A stretch of DNA of 64,000 nt, taken from Mixophyes australis (taxonomy: Eukaryota > Chordata > Amphibia > Anura > Limnodynastidae). The stretch spans positions 55,552,811-55,616,810 of the forward strand of contig JAVHZZ010000011.1 in the NCBI GenBank assembly GCA_036250195.1, given 5' to 3'. The position numbers and the translations under genes are program-made. A model generated the notes under the pieces. The model saw only the letters and a program-made list of their open reading frames with translations, was not told where the DNA came from and ran no database searches. Shown here one piece after another: positions 8,309 through 18,745 of this stretch. The first letter of the stretch is position 1. Each line of letters begins with the position of its first letter.

Positions 8309-11300
8309 GTACCCCCTCCCTTACGAGTGGCCACCGGACACTTAGATTGGGGCTTAGTTGGAAACTTGCGGTGAAATTTTTTGATGAGAGATGGAGCGTG
8401 AACATCAGAAGCTTTGATCCAGGCCCTCTCTTCTGGACCATAGCCTTTCCAGTCGACTAGATATTGTAAGGTTTTATGTCGAAACCGAGAGTCCAAGATC
8501 TCTTTAATTTCATATTCGTCACCATGTTCAGTCTGCACTTCAGGAGAAACCAGTTTGGGTGTATAAAACCGATTTAGCACCAGTGGTTTCAAGAGAGAGA
8601 TATGGAAGGTGTTGGGTACCCTGAGGTAAGATGGTAGATGTAATTTGTAGGACACTGGATTGATGACTCGGGAGATGTTAAACGGTCCAATAAAGCGAGG
8701 AGCGAATTTCATAGATGGAACTCTGAGGCGTAGATTGCGAGTAGACAGCCAGACTCTGTCTCCGGGTTTCAAGCTTGGAATGGCTCGTCGCTTTTTGTCG
8801 GCCTGAATTTTGTAGCGTTGGGACGCTTTAAGTAGAGATTCCCGTACCTGGCGCCAGTGGCCTGAAAAATTCTTTAGGAAAACTTCAGAGGCAGGTACTG
8901 AGGCTGTAGGAAGTGGAGTAAACAAGGGTACCCTGGGGTGTAGGCCATAGACCGTATGAAATGGAGTGGAAGCAGAGGATTCGTGATAATGATTATTATG
9001 AGCAAATTCTGCCCAAGGAAGCAGATCTACCCAGTCGTCTTGAGAAGAGGATATGTACAAACGGAGAAATGTTTCTAGGTCTTGATTAACTCTTTCCGTT
9101 TGCCCGTTGGATTGGGGATGATAGGCCGAAGAGAAGTTTAGTTTGATCTGTAGTGCTTGGCACAAGGATCTCCAGAATTTCGCCACAAACTGAACTCCTC
9201 TATCTGAGACGATTTCTTCAGGACACCCATGCAAACGGAAGATCTCCTTTATAAATTGCTGAGCCAGGATAGGTGCTGATGGGAGTCCACGGAGAGGAAC
9301 AAAATGCGCCATTTTAGAGAATCGGTCAACGATGACCCAGATGGTATTGAAATTATTAGAATTGGGCAAATCGGAAACAAAGTCCATAGAAATATGGGTC
9401 CAGGGTTTGGTGGGAATAGGCAGAGGCAAAAGTTGACCAGCTGAAGATTGTCTTGAACTTTTATGTTGGGCACAGCTGCCACATGCGGAAACAAATTGCT
9501 GAACATCCTGATGAAGCGTAGGCCACCAGTAGCTTCTCAATATGAAAGATTGAGTTTTGCGGATGCCAGCATGACCGGCAAATCTGGAACAATGTGCCCA
9601 TTGGAGCAATTTTTTCCGCAGATTCTCAGGAACAAACGTTTTCCCCTGGGGAGGTGTATTGTCGGGTCTACTGACTGCGATGCTGAGTGGGCTGATAATA
9701 GGCCGTGGATCCACAATGATGGAATCTTCTTCTTTTACCATAGAACGTGACAGAGCATCGGCCTTGCGATTTTTGGAACCGGGACGGAAGGTGACATGGA
9801 TATCAAATCGAGAAAAGAATAGTGCCCATCGTGCCTGACGTGGATTCATGCACTGTGCAGTTTTAAGGTAGAGCAGATTCTTGTGATCCGTGTATATTGT
9901 GACAGGATAACGAGCTCCCTCAAGTAAATGTCTCCACTCTTCAAGCGCCAATTTGATGGCAAGCAGCTCTTTGTCCCCTATGGCATAATTTCGTTCAGCT
10001 GGTAAAAATTTTCGGGAGAAGAACCCGCAGGGATGCCATTGCTCATCAGCTGGTTTTTGGGAGAGAACTGCCCCTACTCCGACAGATGAGGCATCAACTT
10101 CCAAGTAGAATGGACAGGTTAAATCTGGTTGCCTCAGTATGGGAGCAGAAATAAATGCTTGTTTCAGAAGTTGAAAAGCAGATTGGGCTTCTTCAGACCA
10201 CTTGGCAGGATTAGCTCCTTTTTTGGTGAGGGCGGTGAGTGGTGCTACTACAGTAGAGTAGCCACGAATAAATTTTCGATAGTAGTTAGCAAATCCCAGA
10301 AATCGCTGTACTGCCTTTAGTGTAGATGGTTGAGGCCAGTTAAGAATAGCTTGCACCTTCTCTGGGTCCATACGGAGACCGGTGCCCGAGATGATATACC
10401 CCAAGAATGGAATGGATTCAACTTCGAAGGTGCATTTTTCAAGCTTGCAATACAGTTTATTCCTTCTGAGACGGCTGAGGACCTCTTTAACATGTCTGCG
10501 ATGGGACTGGATATCAGAGGAGAAAACGAGGATATCGTCCAAATATACCACAATAGTATGGTACAGTAAGTCCCGAAAGATTTCGTTTATGAAATTCTGA
10601 AAAACCGCTGGGGCATTGCTCAGACCGAATGGCATGACAAGATACTCGTAGTGCCCATCCCTGGTGTTAAAGGCGGTTTTCCATTCATCGCCACGCCTGA
10701 TACGGATCAAATTGTAGGCCCCGCGGAGATCCAACTTCGTAAATATTTGCGCACCTTTGACTCTGTCAAATAACTCTGTGATGAGGGGCAGAGGATATCG
10801 GTTCTTGATGGTAATGTCGTTGAGACCTCGGTAATCGATGCAGGGACGTAATCCACCATCTTTTTTTTTTACAAAAAAGAACCCGGCTCCTGCCGGTGAA
10901 GAGGATGGGCGAATAAAGCCCCTTTCCAAGTTCTCTTTTACATATTCAGACATAGATTTTGTCTCAGGGATAGAAAGAGGGTAGACTCTGCCACGTGGTG
11001 GGGTTTTACCCGGAACAAGATCAATGGGACAGTCCCAATCCCGATGAGGTGGTAGAGTTTCAGCGGCCTGCTTACTGAAAACGTCTGTAAACTCTTGGTA
11101 GGCAGAAGGAACTGGCAAAACTTCCTTATCAGAGGTGGAGCAATGTGGAAGAACACGTTGTAAACAGGACCCGAAACAAGTTGGAGCCCACGCCAGGATT
11201 TGTGGAGTCGACCAGTCAATATGGGGGTTATGCGTTTGAAGCCATGGAAACCCGAGAACCACAGGGCTAGTGGCTTCTGGGATGACCAAAAAGGTAAGAG

Positions 11301-12528
11301 ACTCGGAATGCAGAACTCCTATTTGGAGCGTCACTGGAGAAGTCTGATGCGTAATGGTACCCCCTGGAATACGGCTACCGTCAACCGCAGAGAGAAAGAT
11401 GGTCACTGGAATTTTCTCTAGTGGAATGGCTAGTTCAGCAGCTAATCTGGCAGACATGAAATTCCCAGCTGCTCCAGAATCCAGCAGGGCTGAAATGTAT
11501 TGGGAGCCTTGAGCGTGTTTCAGAGTGACTGGGATAATACAGTCCTTGCCTTGTGGGGAGCGAAGAGCCACTCCTAGGCTCACTTCCTCATTGTCAGCTA
11601 GGAGGTTGTGTTTACCCGGCTTACGAGGACAATGATGTAACAGATGTCCGGAACTGGCACAGTATAAGCAAAGTTTCTCTCTAACTCGCCGTTCTCGCTC
11701 GGTGGGTAAAAGACGTGCTTTGCCTAATTGCATGGGTCCTTCAGGGAAAGGAGACGGTACACGGACCCGTTGAATAGGGTGGAACTTGGGGTGTTTCAGC
11801 CTCCTCTTTTCTAGAGTTCTTTCTCTGAACCGAAGATCAACCCGATTGCAGGTGGTAATCAATTGGTCTAGCGTTGTAGGTAAGTCCCGAGACGCTAATA
11901 CATCCTTAATGTGGTCAGACAGGCCCTGCCAGAAAACCGCAACAAGAGCATCGTTATTCCAAGATAGTTCAGAGGAAAGTGTTTGAAATTGAACGGCATA
12001 TTGGCCAACAGACTGCTGCCCTTGCCGAAGGCGCAGAATATCTAAAGCGGCTGATGTTGTTCTTCCAGGCTCGTCGAATATTCTGCGGAAGGTAGACAGG
12101 AAGCTATCAATGTCAAATAAAATTGGGTCAGATTTTTCCCAGAGCGGTGATGCCCATGCCAGAGCTTGCCCTGATAGTAGCGAAACAATATAAGCAGTTT
12201 TGGTACGTGCAGTGGGGAAATTTCCGGGTTGTAATTCAAAGTGTATACTACACTGGTTGAGAAACCCGCGGCAATTCTTCGGATCGCCATTGTATTTAGC
12301 TGGCGTGGGAAGGTGGAGTCTGGATGAAGTAAGTAGTGAAGCAGGTATTACTGGCTCAGGCGGAGTATGGGATGGTTGACTGCGGAATAACTGCAAGGTA
12401 TCCATACGTGTAGAAACATCCTGCAGCAATCTCAAAATTTGCCCCTGGTTAGTTTCTTGTCTCTCAATGCGTTCAGCTAATATTTGGACAGAGTCCTCCC
12501 TCGGGGTATGTTTCCCTAGCGGATCCAT
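8194..12528 (-). CDS. gag-pol: Gypsy-B Gag-Pol polyprotein (single frame, chromodomain)
   Basis: 1,444-residue polyprotein for particle formation, reverse transcription and integration. The start chosen is the ATG at 12528 just after the primer site; the frame is open further upstream into the LTR. In order it shows a capsid domain (about 80-230), a CX2CX4HX4C knuckle (CLYCASSGHLLHHC, 287-300), protease LLDSGAAGNF (about 348-357), RT with YLDD (662-665), RNase H (EVDAS, DKELLAIK, YTDHK), integrase with HHCC and D-D-E motifs (SMDFV, SDRGVQF, QSNGQTERVNQ), and a C-terminal chromodomain (about 1332-1382, VDWKGYGPEERAWI). No stop or frameshift is visible. Unlike gypsy-A and C, gag and pol are fused in one frame. 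The tail beyond the chromodomain is encoded by the LTR. Confidence 0.95.
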   Translation of the reverse strand: MDPLGKHTPREDSVQILAERIERQETNQGQILRLLQDVSTRMDTLQLFRSQPSHTPPEPVIPASLLTSSRLHLPTPAKYNGDPKNCRGFLNQCSIHFELQPGNFPTARTKTAYIVSLLSGQALAWASPLWEKSDPILFDIDSFLSTFRRIFDEPGRTTSAALDILRLRQGQQSVGQYAVQFQTLSSELSWNNDALVAVFWQGLSDHIKDVLASRDLPTTLDQLITTCNRVDLRFRERTLEKRRLKHPKFHPIQRVRVPSPFPEGPMQLGKARLLPTERERRVREKLCLYCASSGHLLHHCPRKPGKHNLLADNEEVSLGVALRSPQGKDCIIPVTLKHAQGSQYISALLDSGAAGNFMSARLAAELAIPLEKIPVTIFLSAVDGSRIPGGTITHQTSPVTLQIGVLHSESLTFLVIPEATSPVVLGFPWLQTHNPHIDWSTPQILAWAPTCFGSCLQRVLPHCSTSDKEVLPVPSAYQEFTDVFSKQAAETLPPHRDWDCPIDLVPGKTPPRGRVYPLSIPETKSMSEYVKENLERGFIRPSSSPAGAGFFFVKKKDGGLRPCIDYRGLNDITIKNRYPLPLITELFDRVKGAQIFTKLDLRGAYNLIRIRRGDEWKTAFNTRDGHYEYLVMPFGLSNAPAVFQNFINEIFRDLLYHTIVVYLDDILVFSSDIQSHRRHVKEVLSRLRRNKLYCKLEKCTFEVESIPFLGYIISGTGLRMDPEKVQAILNWPQPSTLKAVQRFLGFANYYRKFIRGYSTVVAPLTALTKKGANPAKWSEEAQSAFQLLKQAFISAPILRQPDLTCPFYLEVDASSVGVGAVLSQKPADEQWHPCGFFSRKFLPAERNYAIGDKELLAIKLALEEWRHLLEGARYPVTIYTDHKNLLYLKTAQCMNPRQARWALFFSRFDIHVTFRPGSKNRKADALSRSMVKEEDSIIVDPRPIISPLSIAVSRPDNTPPQGKTFVPENLRKKLLQWAHCSRFAGHAGIRKTQSFILRSYWWPTLHQDVQQFVSACGSCAQHKSSRQSSAGQLLPLPIPTKPWTHISMDFVSDLPNSNNFNTIWVIVDRFSKMAHFVPLRGLPSAPILAQQFIKEIFRLHGCPEEIVSDRGVQFVAKFWRSLCQALQIKLNFSSAYHPQSNGQTERVNQDLETFLRLYISSSQDDWVDLLPWAEFAHNNHYHESSASTPFHTVYGLHPRVPLFTPLPTASVPASEVFLKNFSGHWRQVRESLLKASQRYKIQADKKRRAIPSLKPGDRVWLSTRNLRLRVPSMKFAPRFIGPFNISRVINPVSYKLHLPSYLRVPNTFHISLLKPLVLNRFYTPKLVSPEVQTEHGDEYEIKEILDSRFRHKTLQYLVDWKGYGPEERAWIKASDVHAPSLIKKFHRKFPTKPQSKCPVATRKGGGTVTNRDLSRTYPIRRCHITATWVPSGHLQHSRSPHLHL

Positions 12529-12531
12529 TAG

Positions 12532-12541
12532 GCCAGAACAA
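12532..12541 (-). promoter_or_regulatory. Gypsy-B primer-binding site (self-priming type)
   Basis: On the minus strand ttgttctggc lies two bases after the 5' LTR. It is complementary to gccagaacaa (plus coordinates 13004-13013), about 30 nt after a TATA-like box on the same strand. Same arrangement as gypsy-A, with unrelated sequence. Confidence 0.7.
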
Positions 12542-12543
12542 AC

Positions 12544-13291
12544 TGTCACAGTCGTCTGAATTTCTTGATCCGATTCGGGACCCTTGGGACTAGCTGGAGC
12601 AGGAGTGAAACAGAACTTAGCAGCCTGGATGAACTTCTTGCTCATGTTCGTGCTGATTGTAGAATATAGCAGGGGAATTAGCAGTCTGGAAATGTAGACA
12701 GGAACACTGCACTTGTAATGCAGTCAGGAACACTGCACTTGTAATGCAGTCAGGAACACTGCACTTGTAATGCAGTCAGGAACACTGCACTTGTAATGCA
12801 GTCAGGAACACTGCACTTGTAATGCAGTCAGGAACACTGCACTTAGGAGTGCAGACAGGATTACTGCACTTGTAATGCAGTCAGGAACACTGCACTTGTA
12901 ATGCAGTCAGGAACACTGCACTTAGGAGTGCAGACAGGATTACTGCACTTGTAATGCAGTCAGGAACACTGGAGCCAAGAACTATCCTCTGGAGAGAAGT
13001 GTGTTGTTCTGGCAATGAACAGATCACAGCAGCAGGTTTAAATAGGATGTCCCAAACAACTATTGGCTGATCAGTTCATGTGATCACAGCTTCTGAATCT
13101 GGTTGGTTTGGAATGATCACCTGACTGCATCCAAGATGGCCGCGCCCATGCTGCAGGACAGACAGTATGTGTTTGTTTACAAATGAAGGTGTGGAGAACG
13201 GGAATGCTGCAGATGACCAGAAGGGACCCAGGTAGCCGTGATATGACAGCGGCGGATGGGGTAAGTGCGGCTAAGATCCCGATTTGTGACA
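12544..13291 (-). repeat. Gypsy-B 5' LTR
   Basis: 748-bp LTR, identical to 7561-8308 except at one position. It contains the promoter and the 26-bp hairpin array (12689-12973). Confidence 0.92.
13004..13044 (-). promoter_or_regulatory. Gypsy-B core promoter and predicted RNA 5' end
   Basis: On the minus strand tatttaaa (plus 13037-13044) is followed by gccagaacaa starting at 13013, about 30 nt from the box. The latter word is the complement of the primer-binding site. Confidence 0.65.
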
Positions 13292-13296
13292 CCATG

Positions 13297-16166
13297 GCTT
13301 TAATGTCATTCTCCCCAGATTGACTGGCGCACTCCTCAAGTTACGTCTTGGGGACCTGAATGTCACCAACATTGTCTATCTCGTGTTGTTCCTCGTAAAA
13401 TACAGCAAACCTCCATTTCACCTTCCTCACCGGGACTTCCTCCTCAGTATGCTTCATTTGCCGACGTCTTTGATAAAGCTCAGTCTGAACGTCTTCCCCC
13501 TCATCGTTCATGGGATTGTCCGATTGACCTGTTACCTGGCAAGACTCCACCTAGGGGTCGTGTGTATCCACTTTCATTACCTGAGACTCAGGCTACTGCT
13601 GAATACATCCAAGAGAATCTCCAGCGAGGATTTATTCGACCTTCTACTTCTCCCGCTGGAGCTGGGTTCTTCTTCGTGAAGAAGAAAGATGGATCATTAC
13701 GCCCTTGCATAGATTTTCGTGGACTTAATGCTATCACTATCAAAAATCGGTATCCCATTCCTCTGATTACTGAGTTGTTTGATCGGATCAAGGGAGCCCG
13801 GATTTTTACTAAGTTGGATCTTCGTGGTGCCTACAACTTGATTAGAATCAGGTCCGGTGACGAATGGAAAACAGCTTTTAACACCAGAGATGGTCATTAT
13901 GAATACTTAGTAATGCCCTTCGGGTTATGTAATGCCCCTGCTGTTTTCCAGGGCTTCATTAACGAGATCTTTCGGGACTTGTTATATGTATGTGTCGTAG
14001 TATATCTGGACGACATACTCATCTTTTCCCAAGACCTGCCTTCACATCACCAACAAGTGGCCGAAGTTCTTTCCAGACTCCGGAAAAATTCATTATTCTG
14101 TAAATTAGAAAAATGTTCATTTGAGTTGCCCCAGATTCCATTTTTGGGTTATATTGTTTCCGGAGTTAGTCTACAAATGGATCCAGAAAAGGTAAATGCT
14201 GTGTTACTTTGGCCTCAGCCAACTACTCTTCGTGCCATTCAGCGTTTTTTAGGCTTTGCCAACTACTATAGACGCTTCATTCAAGACTTCTCTTCAATTG
14301 CATCTCCCATTGTGGCTCTAACTCGCAAAGAGGCCAATACTAAACAATGGTCATCTGAGGCTCTCCAAGCCTTTCAATTTCTTAAAGAGTCCTTCTCCTC
14401 TGCTCCCATCCTTCGACAGCCTGATGTGACGCTTCCCTTCTTCCTAGAAGTAGACGCCTCTAATGTTGGTTTAGGAGCCATTCTCTCCCAGAAATCGGAG
14501 CAACAAAAATTCCATCCTTGTGCCTTTTACTCTCGGGGTCTGCTGCCTGCGGAGAAGAATTACACCATCAGGGAAAAGGAGTTGCTGGCTATTAAAGTAG
14601 CATTGGAGGAGTGGAGATATTTGTTAGAGGGAGCTCGTCATCCGGTGACAATTTTTACGGATCATAAAAACCTACAGTCTGCTCAATGTTTAAATCCTCG
14701 TCAGGCAAGATGGTCTCTTTTCTTTTCCCGTTTTGATCTAATCATAACCTTCAAACCAGCTGCAAAGAATAAAAAAGCAGACGCTCTATCTCGAGCCTTT
14801 GTGGCGTCCTCAGAGGTTGAACAGATTCCAAACTACTTTATATAAGACCCCAAATGTGTTTCTCTGGCTACTTCTTCCACTAAAGTGCTACCATTTGGGA
14901 AGACCCTCGTGCCTCCTGCTCTTAGGAAAAAAATCCTTTCATGGTTTCACTCTTCTCGTTTCTCTGGACACGCTGGTGAACGCAAGACCTTTGAAATCCT
15001 CTCTCAAAGTTATTGGTGGCCTTCTATGAGGAGAGATGTCAAAGAGTTTATCGCGGCATGCGTTTTATGCTCCCAGTTCAAGACCCCCCGCAGAACTCCA
15101 GCGGGGTTGTTTCAGCCACTACCCATTCCATCTAAGCCTTGGACCCATATTAGTATGGACTTTGTTACTGAGCTTCCTCCTAGTAAGAATTGCAACACCA
15201 TTTGGGTAGTGGTGGATAGATTTTCGAAGATGGCGCATTTCGTTCCCTTGTCTGGTTTACCTTCTTCTTCTACCCTGGCTGAACATTTCATTAGAGAAAT
15301 TTTCCGTATTCATGGATGTCCGTCCGAGATCGTGTCAGATAGAGGAGTACAATTCGTTTTCAGATTCTGGCGGGCCCTTTGCAAGACCTTGGGCATACGA
15401 TTAGCACTCTCATCTTCCTACCATCCTCAATCGAACGGACAAACTGAAAGAGTCAACCAAGATCTTGAGACTTTCTTAAGGATGTTCTCATCAGCCAATC
15501 AAGACAACTGGGTAGAATTACTTCCTTGGGCTGAATTCGCTCATAACAACATGTACCATGAGTCATCGTCTAAAACTCCATTCTTTGTGGTTTACGGTCA
15601 CCATCCGTCTTTCCCGGAATTTCCTGCCCTCCCGCCCACCCAAGTTCCTGCTGTTGAGACTTTGTGTCAAACCTTCAAAAATATTTGGGCTCAGGTAAAA
15701 ACCTGTTTAAAGAAGACATCTGCCAGATATAAGTCTTTTGCGGACAAAAAGAGACGGGCTATTCCACCATTGAAAGTCGGAGACCGGGTGTGGCTATCTA
15801 CTAAGAATATTCGTTTGAAGGTTCCATCCATGAAATTTGCTCCCCGTTTTATTGGTCCATATAGGATCATTCAAGTTATAAATCCAGTTTGCTTCAAACT
15901 TTTGCTTCCCAAGAGTCTTCGTATTTCCAACTCCTTCCATGTTTCCTTGCTCAAACCTCTCATCATCAACCGTTTCTCGGTCCCTCCTTCAGCACCTCGG
16001 CCACTTCAAGTTCATCAGGAGGAAGACTTTGAGATTACTCAGGTTTTGGATGCTAAAATTTCGCGACGAGTTCTTCGTTTCCTCGTGCATTGGAAAGGTT
16101 TTGGTCCTGAGGAGCGTTCATGGATCAAAGCTGAAGATCTCAACGCTCCAGCCCTCTTGAAAAAGT
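13297..16166 (+). pseudogene. pol: Gypsy-A pol: RT, RNase H, integrase, chromodomain (3' of gypsy-B)
   Basis: Continuation of gypsy-A pol in one frame, broken by a stop near 13305 (a Gln codon of gypsy-C is TAA here) and another at 14843-14845. RT motifs include KLDLRGAYN and [10 protein letters not shown]. RNase H has EVDASN, but the GDKELLA block reads REKELLA and three residues are deleted after FTDHKNL. Integrase shows HSSRFSGHAG, SMDFV, SDRGVQF and QSNGQTERVNQ. A chromodomain (FLVHWKGFGPEERSWI) follows. Coding similarity to gypsy-C ends at ALLKK (about 16166), where foreign sequence starts, so the last residues and polypurine tract are lost. Confidence 0.9.
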
Positions 16167-16963
16167 CAGGAGTGTGTGATAGATCTAGAGTGAGAGGCGG
16201 CGGCGGGGAGGAGTGAAAAATCTCAGCAAATGTTGAAACACGAACATTCTCACTAAATGTAAGTGCAATTTTAATGTTGTTTATTAAATACACTTTTTTG
16301 GAATACTACACCATTTGGGGACTTTTTTCTTCTTTTACCTTCCGTTTGATGGTTGGGACAACTGAATTTGGAAGCATATATGGAGATATGACCGCGATGT
16401 AACGTGCTTCGCGTGTGAAAGATACCTTGATGGGATTTATTACCCTTACCAAATGTAAGTGTATTTGATTATTGTCCACACATATAAACTTTTATTGGAA
16501 TACTACACCATAAGAGATTCCCCTTTTCTCCCTGTCTTCCGCATATTTATGAACTGTATGGTGGATCCGGAGAGGAACGGATGAGAGTTTATTGAGTGAC
16601 TATTTGGAACTATATTCAGATGACCTGAACAGACTGTATATTGGGATCATATTCACTTTATATTGTGGACGTTGAAGTGCATTTTCTATATATTTTTATA
16701 TTTTATACACTATATATTGTATATTTTTATTTTTATATTTATATTTATATTTACTTATTTTACATGCCATCATATAATCCATTTATGTTGTGATATTCAG
16801 AAAACCTGTTCATTTCATTACCCTCCCAGCTGCGCCTAATTCCAATTTCTGTTTTAAATTGTCTATAATTTTGGGAATTTTGGTGGGTATTCCCTTGAGA
16901 ATTGGGCTGCATTCCCTATCCTTTCCCCCATCTTATAGGAGCGCAGGAAGGACACCTATTTTA
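16167..16963. other. AT-rich DNA replacing the gypsy-A 3' end
   Basis: No coding signal. A GC-rich start (ggcggcggcgg) is followed by AT-rich DNA with a partial duplication: aaatgtaagtg to ggaatactacaccat occurs at about 16254-16312 and again at 16448-16512. The aataaa/attaaa plus ctaca-type words recall the PLE long repeat and the fragments near 42780 and 46990, so a Penelope-like origin is possible. It replaces about 1.4 kb of LTR and the end of pol rather than being a clean insertion. Confidence 0.4.
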
Positions 16964-17021
16964 TGCTCTGATAAGACCATCAGCGGGTGATACTGGGTAA
17001 AGACTCCTAGTGCCCGTGACA
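16964..17021 (+). repeat. Gypsy-A 3' LTR remnant
   Basis: Last 58 bp of the LTR, matching 6193-6250 and ending CCCGTGACA, followed by TSD gtagt (17022-17026). Confidence 0.9.
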
Positions 17022-18274
17022 GTAGTACTGGTCAGCAGCACTTGGTACGGTCCTTCCCAACGGTCTGTTAAACAACCTGAACGTAAGAAATTGCAGATCA
17101 TAACATAGTCCCCAAGTTCAACATCATGACAATTCATTTCTGGCATACCAGGTGAAAGCATTTTGAGTTTTTGTTGTTGTTGTTTCAGCTGTCTGCTCAT
17201 TTTTATAAGATATTGCACAGTCACTTCATTATTACACTTTAAGTCATCTTGCGGACTCACGATCAAATGAGGTTGTCGTCCGAACAGTATCTCAAAGGGG
17301 GACAGATTAAGAGGAGGTCTAGGAGTGGTTCGAATGCTATGGAGGACTAGTGGCAAAGCTTCAGGCCATGCCAACCCAGTTTCAGCCATTATTTTACCAA
17401 GCTTGTTCTTTATAGTACCATTTACTCTTTCCACCTTACCACTGGCTTGTGGTCGGTAAGGGATGTGAAGTCTGCTACTGATTCCCATGAGCTTACACAT
17501 ATTCTGGAAGATATCACCAGTAAAGTGGGTACCCCTATCACTTTCAATGATTCTAGGGATACCGAACCTACACACAAGTTCTTGTACAATTTTCTTTGCA
17601 GTGAACACAGCAGTATTAGTGGCTGCTGGATATGCTTCTACCCAACTGGAAAACACATCAATACACACTAACACATACTTTAGATTCCTGCACTTTGGTA
17701 ATTGGATATAGTCAATTTGTATTACCTGAAAAGGTCCATCTGTAGGAGGGATGTGGGATGGCTCAGTTGGAATAGTTTTCTCAACATTTTTCATCAAACA
17801 AGTAAGACATGACATTGCCTTCTTACCAGCCTGAGATGAAAATCCAGGAGCACAGCAGTATGCTCTCACCAGTTTGCACATACCTTCTTTACCCAGGTGA
17901 GTCAGACCGTGTGCTGCTTCAGCCAGGCTTGGATAGTACGTTCGGGGAGCTACAGGCTTACCTTGTCCATCCCTCCAGAGTCCTGAGGACTCTTGACCAC
18001 ATCCCTTCGCCTTCCAGACCGCCTTTTCCTGCAGGGAGCACAAATCTTGCATTTCAATTAATTTCTGCATGTCTAATGTCTGAAAAACCATCATAGTCTC
18101 GGTCGATACAGTCATAGGTTGCCCTGCTGCCCATTTAGTAGCTTCGTCTGCCCTGTTGTTGCCCAATGGCACTGGGTCTTCTTCAAAGGTTTGGGCTTTG
18201 CACTTTATGACGGCTACCGTTCTGGGTAATTGTATAGCTGTCAGAAGTCCTTTTATGTGTTGTGAGTGTGCCAC
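17022..18274 (-). pseudogene. pol: ERV1 pol: RNase H end and integrase
   Basis: Frame from 18274 with the RNase H end (NNRADEATKWAAGQP), a zinc-binding region with C-x2-C (SCLTC), and an integrase core with IDYIQLP, ESDRGTHFTG and PYRPQASGKVERVNG (D-D-E). It ends in a gamma/epsilon-type GPYQV tail. The gypsy-A insertion cuts it at 17022; the remaining pol codons lie at 4526-4726. Integrase itself looks uninterrupted, but it is separated from upstream pol by a stop and frame change near 18275-18390. Confidence 0.85.
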
Positions 18275-18391
18275 TGGCGTACCTGCTGCTGTTGTAAAGT
18301 TTCTAAGTCACCAAAGGGCCCCAAAATCGTGCACTACCTCGAAGGCGTACCTAGAGTCAGTATATATATTGGCTGATTTACCCTCTGCCAA

Positions 18392-18709
18392 CTAACACGC
18401 TCTCCTTAATGCTACTAGTTCCGCCACTTGGGCTGAGTAAGGTGGGCCAAGGGGTTCAGCTTCTACCACATCCTGATCGTCTACCACAGCGTAACCAGTA
18501 CATAGCTCTCCCGTCTCTGTCTGTCTATGACAACTCCCGTCTGTATAAAACGTAAAATCTACATTTTCTAAGGGGGTGTCACGTATGTCTGGCCTTGCAG
18601 TAAAGGTCTGGTTCAGGTGTTCCATACAATCATGCGTGTCAGTACTCTTGCCTAACTCATCATCAACCAGGGTCTCCTCACCTCCCACCCTTTGTGTCTC
18701 TAGAGACAC
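18392..18709 (-). pseudogene. pol: ERV1 pol: RNase H N-terminal part
   Basis: 105-codon open segment with the RNase H start FTFYTDGSCH and the downstream AQVAELVALRRAC helix. It lies in a different frame from RT (18746 onward), so pol is broken on both sides. Confidence 0.75.
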
Positions 18710-18745
18710 ATATGGAAGGTATATAGCTGGATTTAAGGTGCTACA

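Larger units (their letters stand above)
7561..13291 (-). mobile_element. Gypsy-B: near-intact chromovirus nested in gypsy-A
   Basis: 5,731-bp minus-strand element with TSD ccatg (7556-7560 and 13292-13296) and two 748-bp LTRs (7561-8308 and 12544-13291). By eye the LTRs differ only at 7567 (g) versus 12550 (a). A single open gag-pol frame, a self-complementary primer site and a polypurine tract (minus strand gggagggggtac, about 8309-8320) are all present. It is the youngest insertion in this part of the window and could have been recently mobile. Confidence 0.93.
4727..17021 (+). mobile_element. Gypsy-A: Sushi/Tf1-type chromovirus, interrupted by gypsy-B
   Basis: Plus-strand LTR retrotransposon with TSD gtagt (4722-4726 and 17022-17026). 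It has a 5' LTR at 4727-6250, gag at 6264-7196, pol from 7163, and a 3' end reduced to the last 58 bp of LTR. Gypsy-B (7561-13291) interrupts pol at the protease/RT linker with TSD ccatg. The 3' part of pol and most of the 3' LTR are replaced by unrelated AT-rich DNA (16167-16963). Its proteins are very similar to gypsy-C. Stops and deletions make it inactive. Confidence 0.9.
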
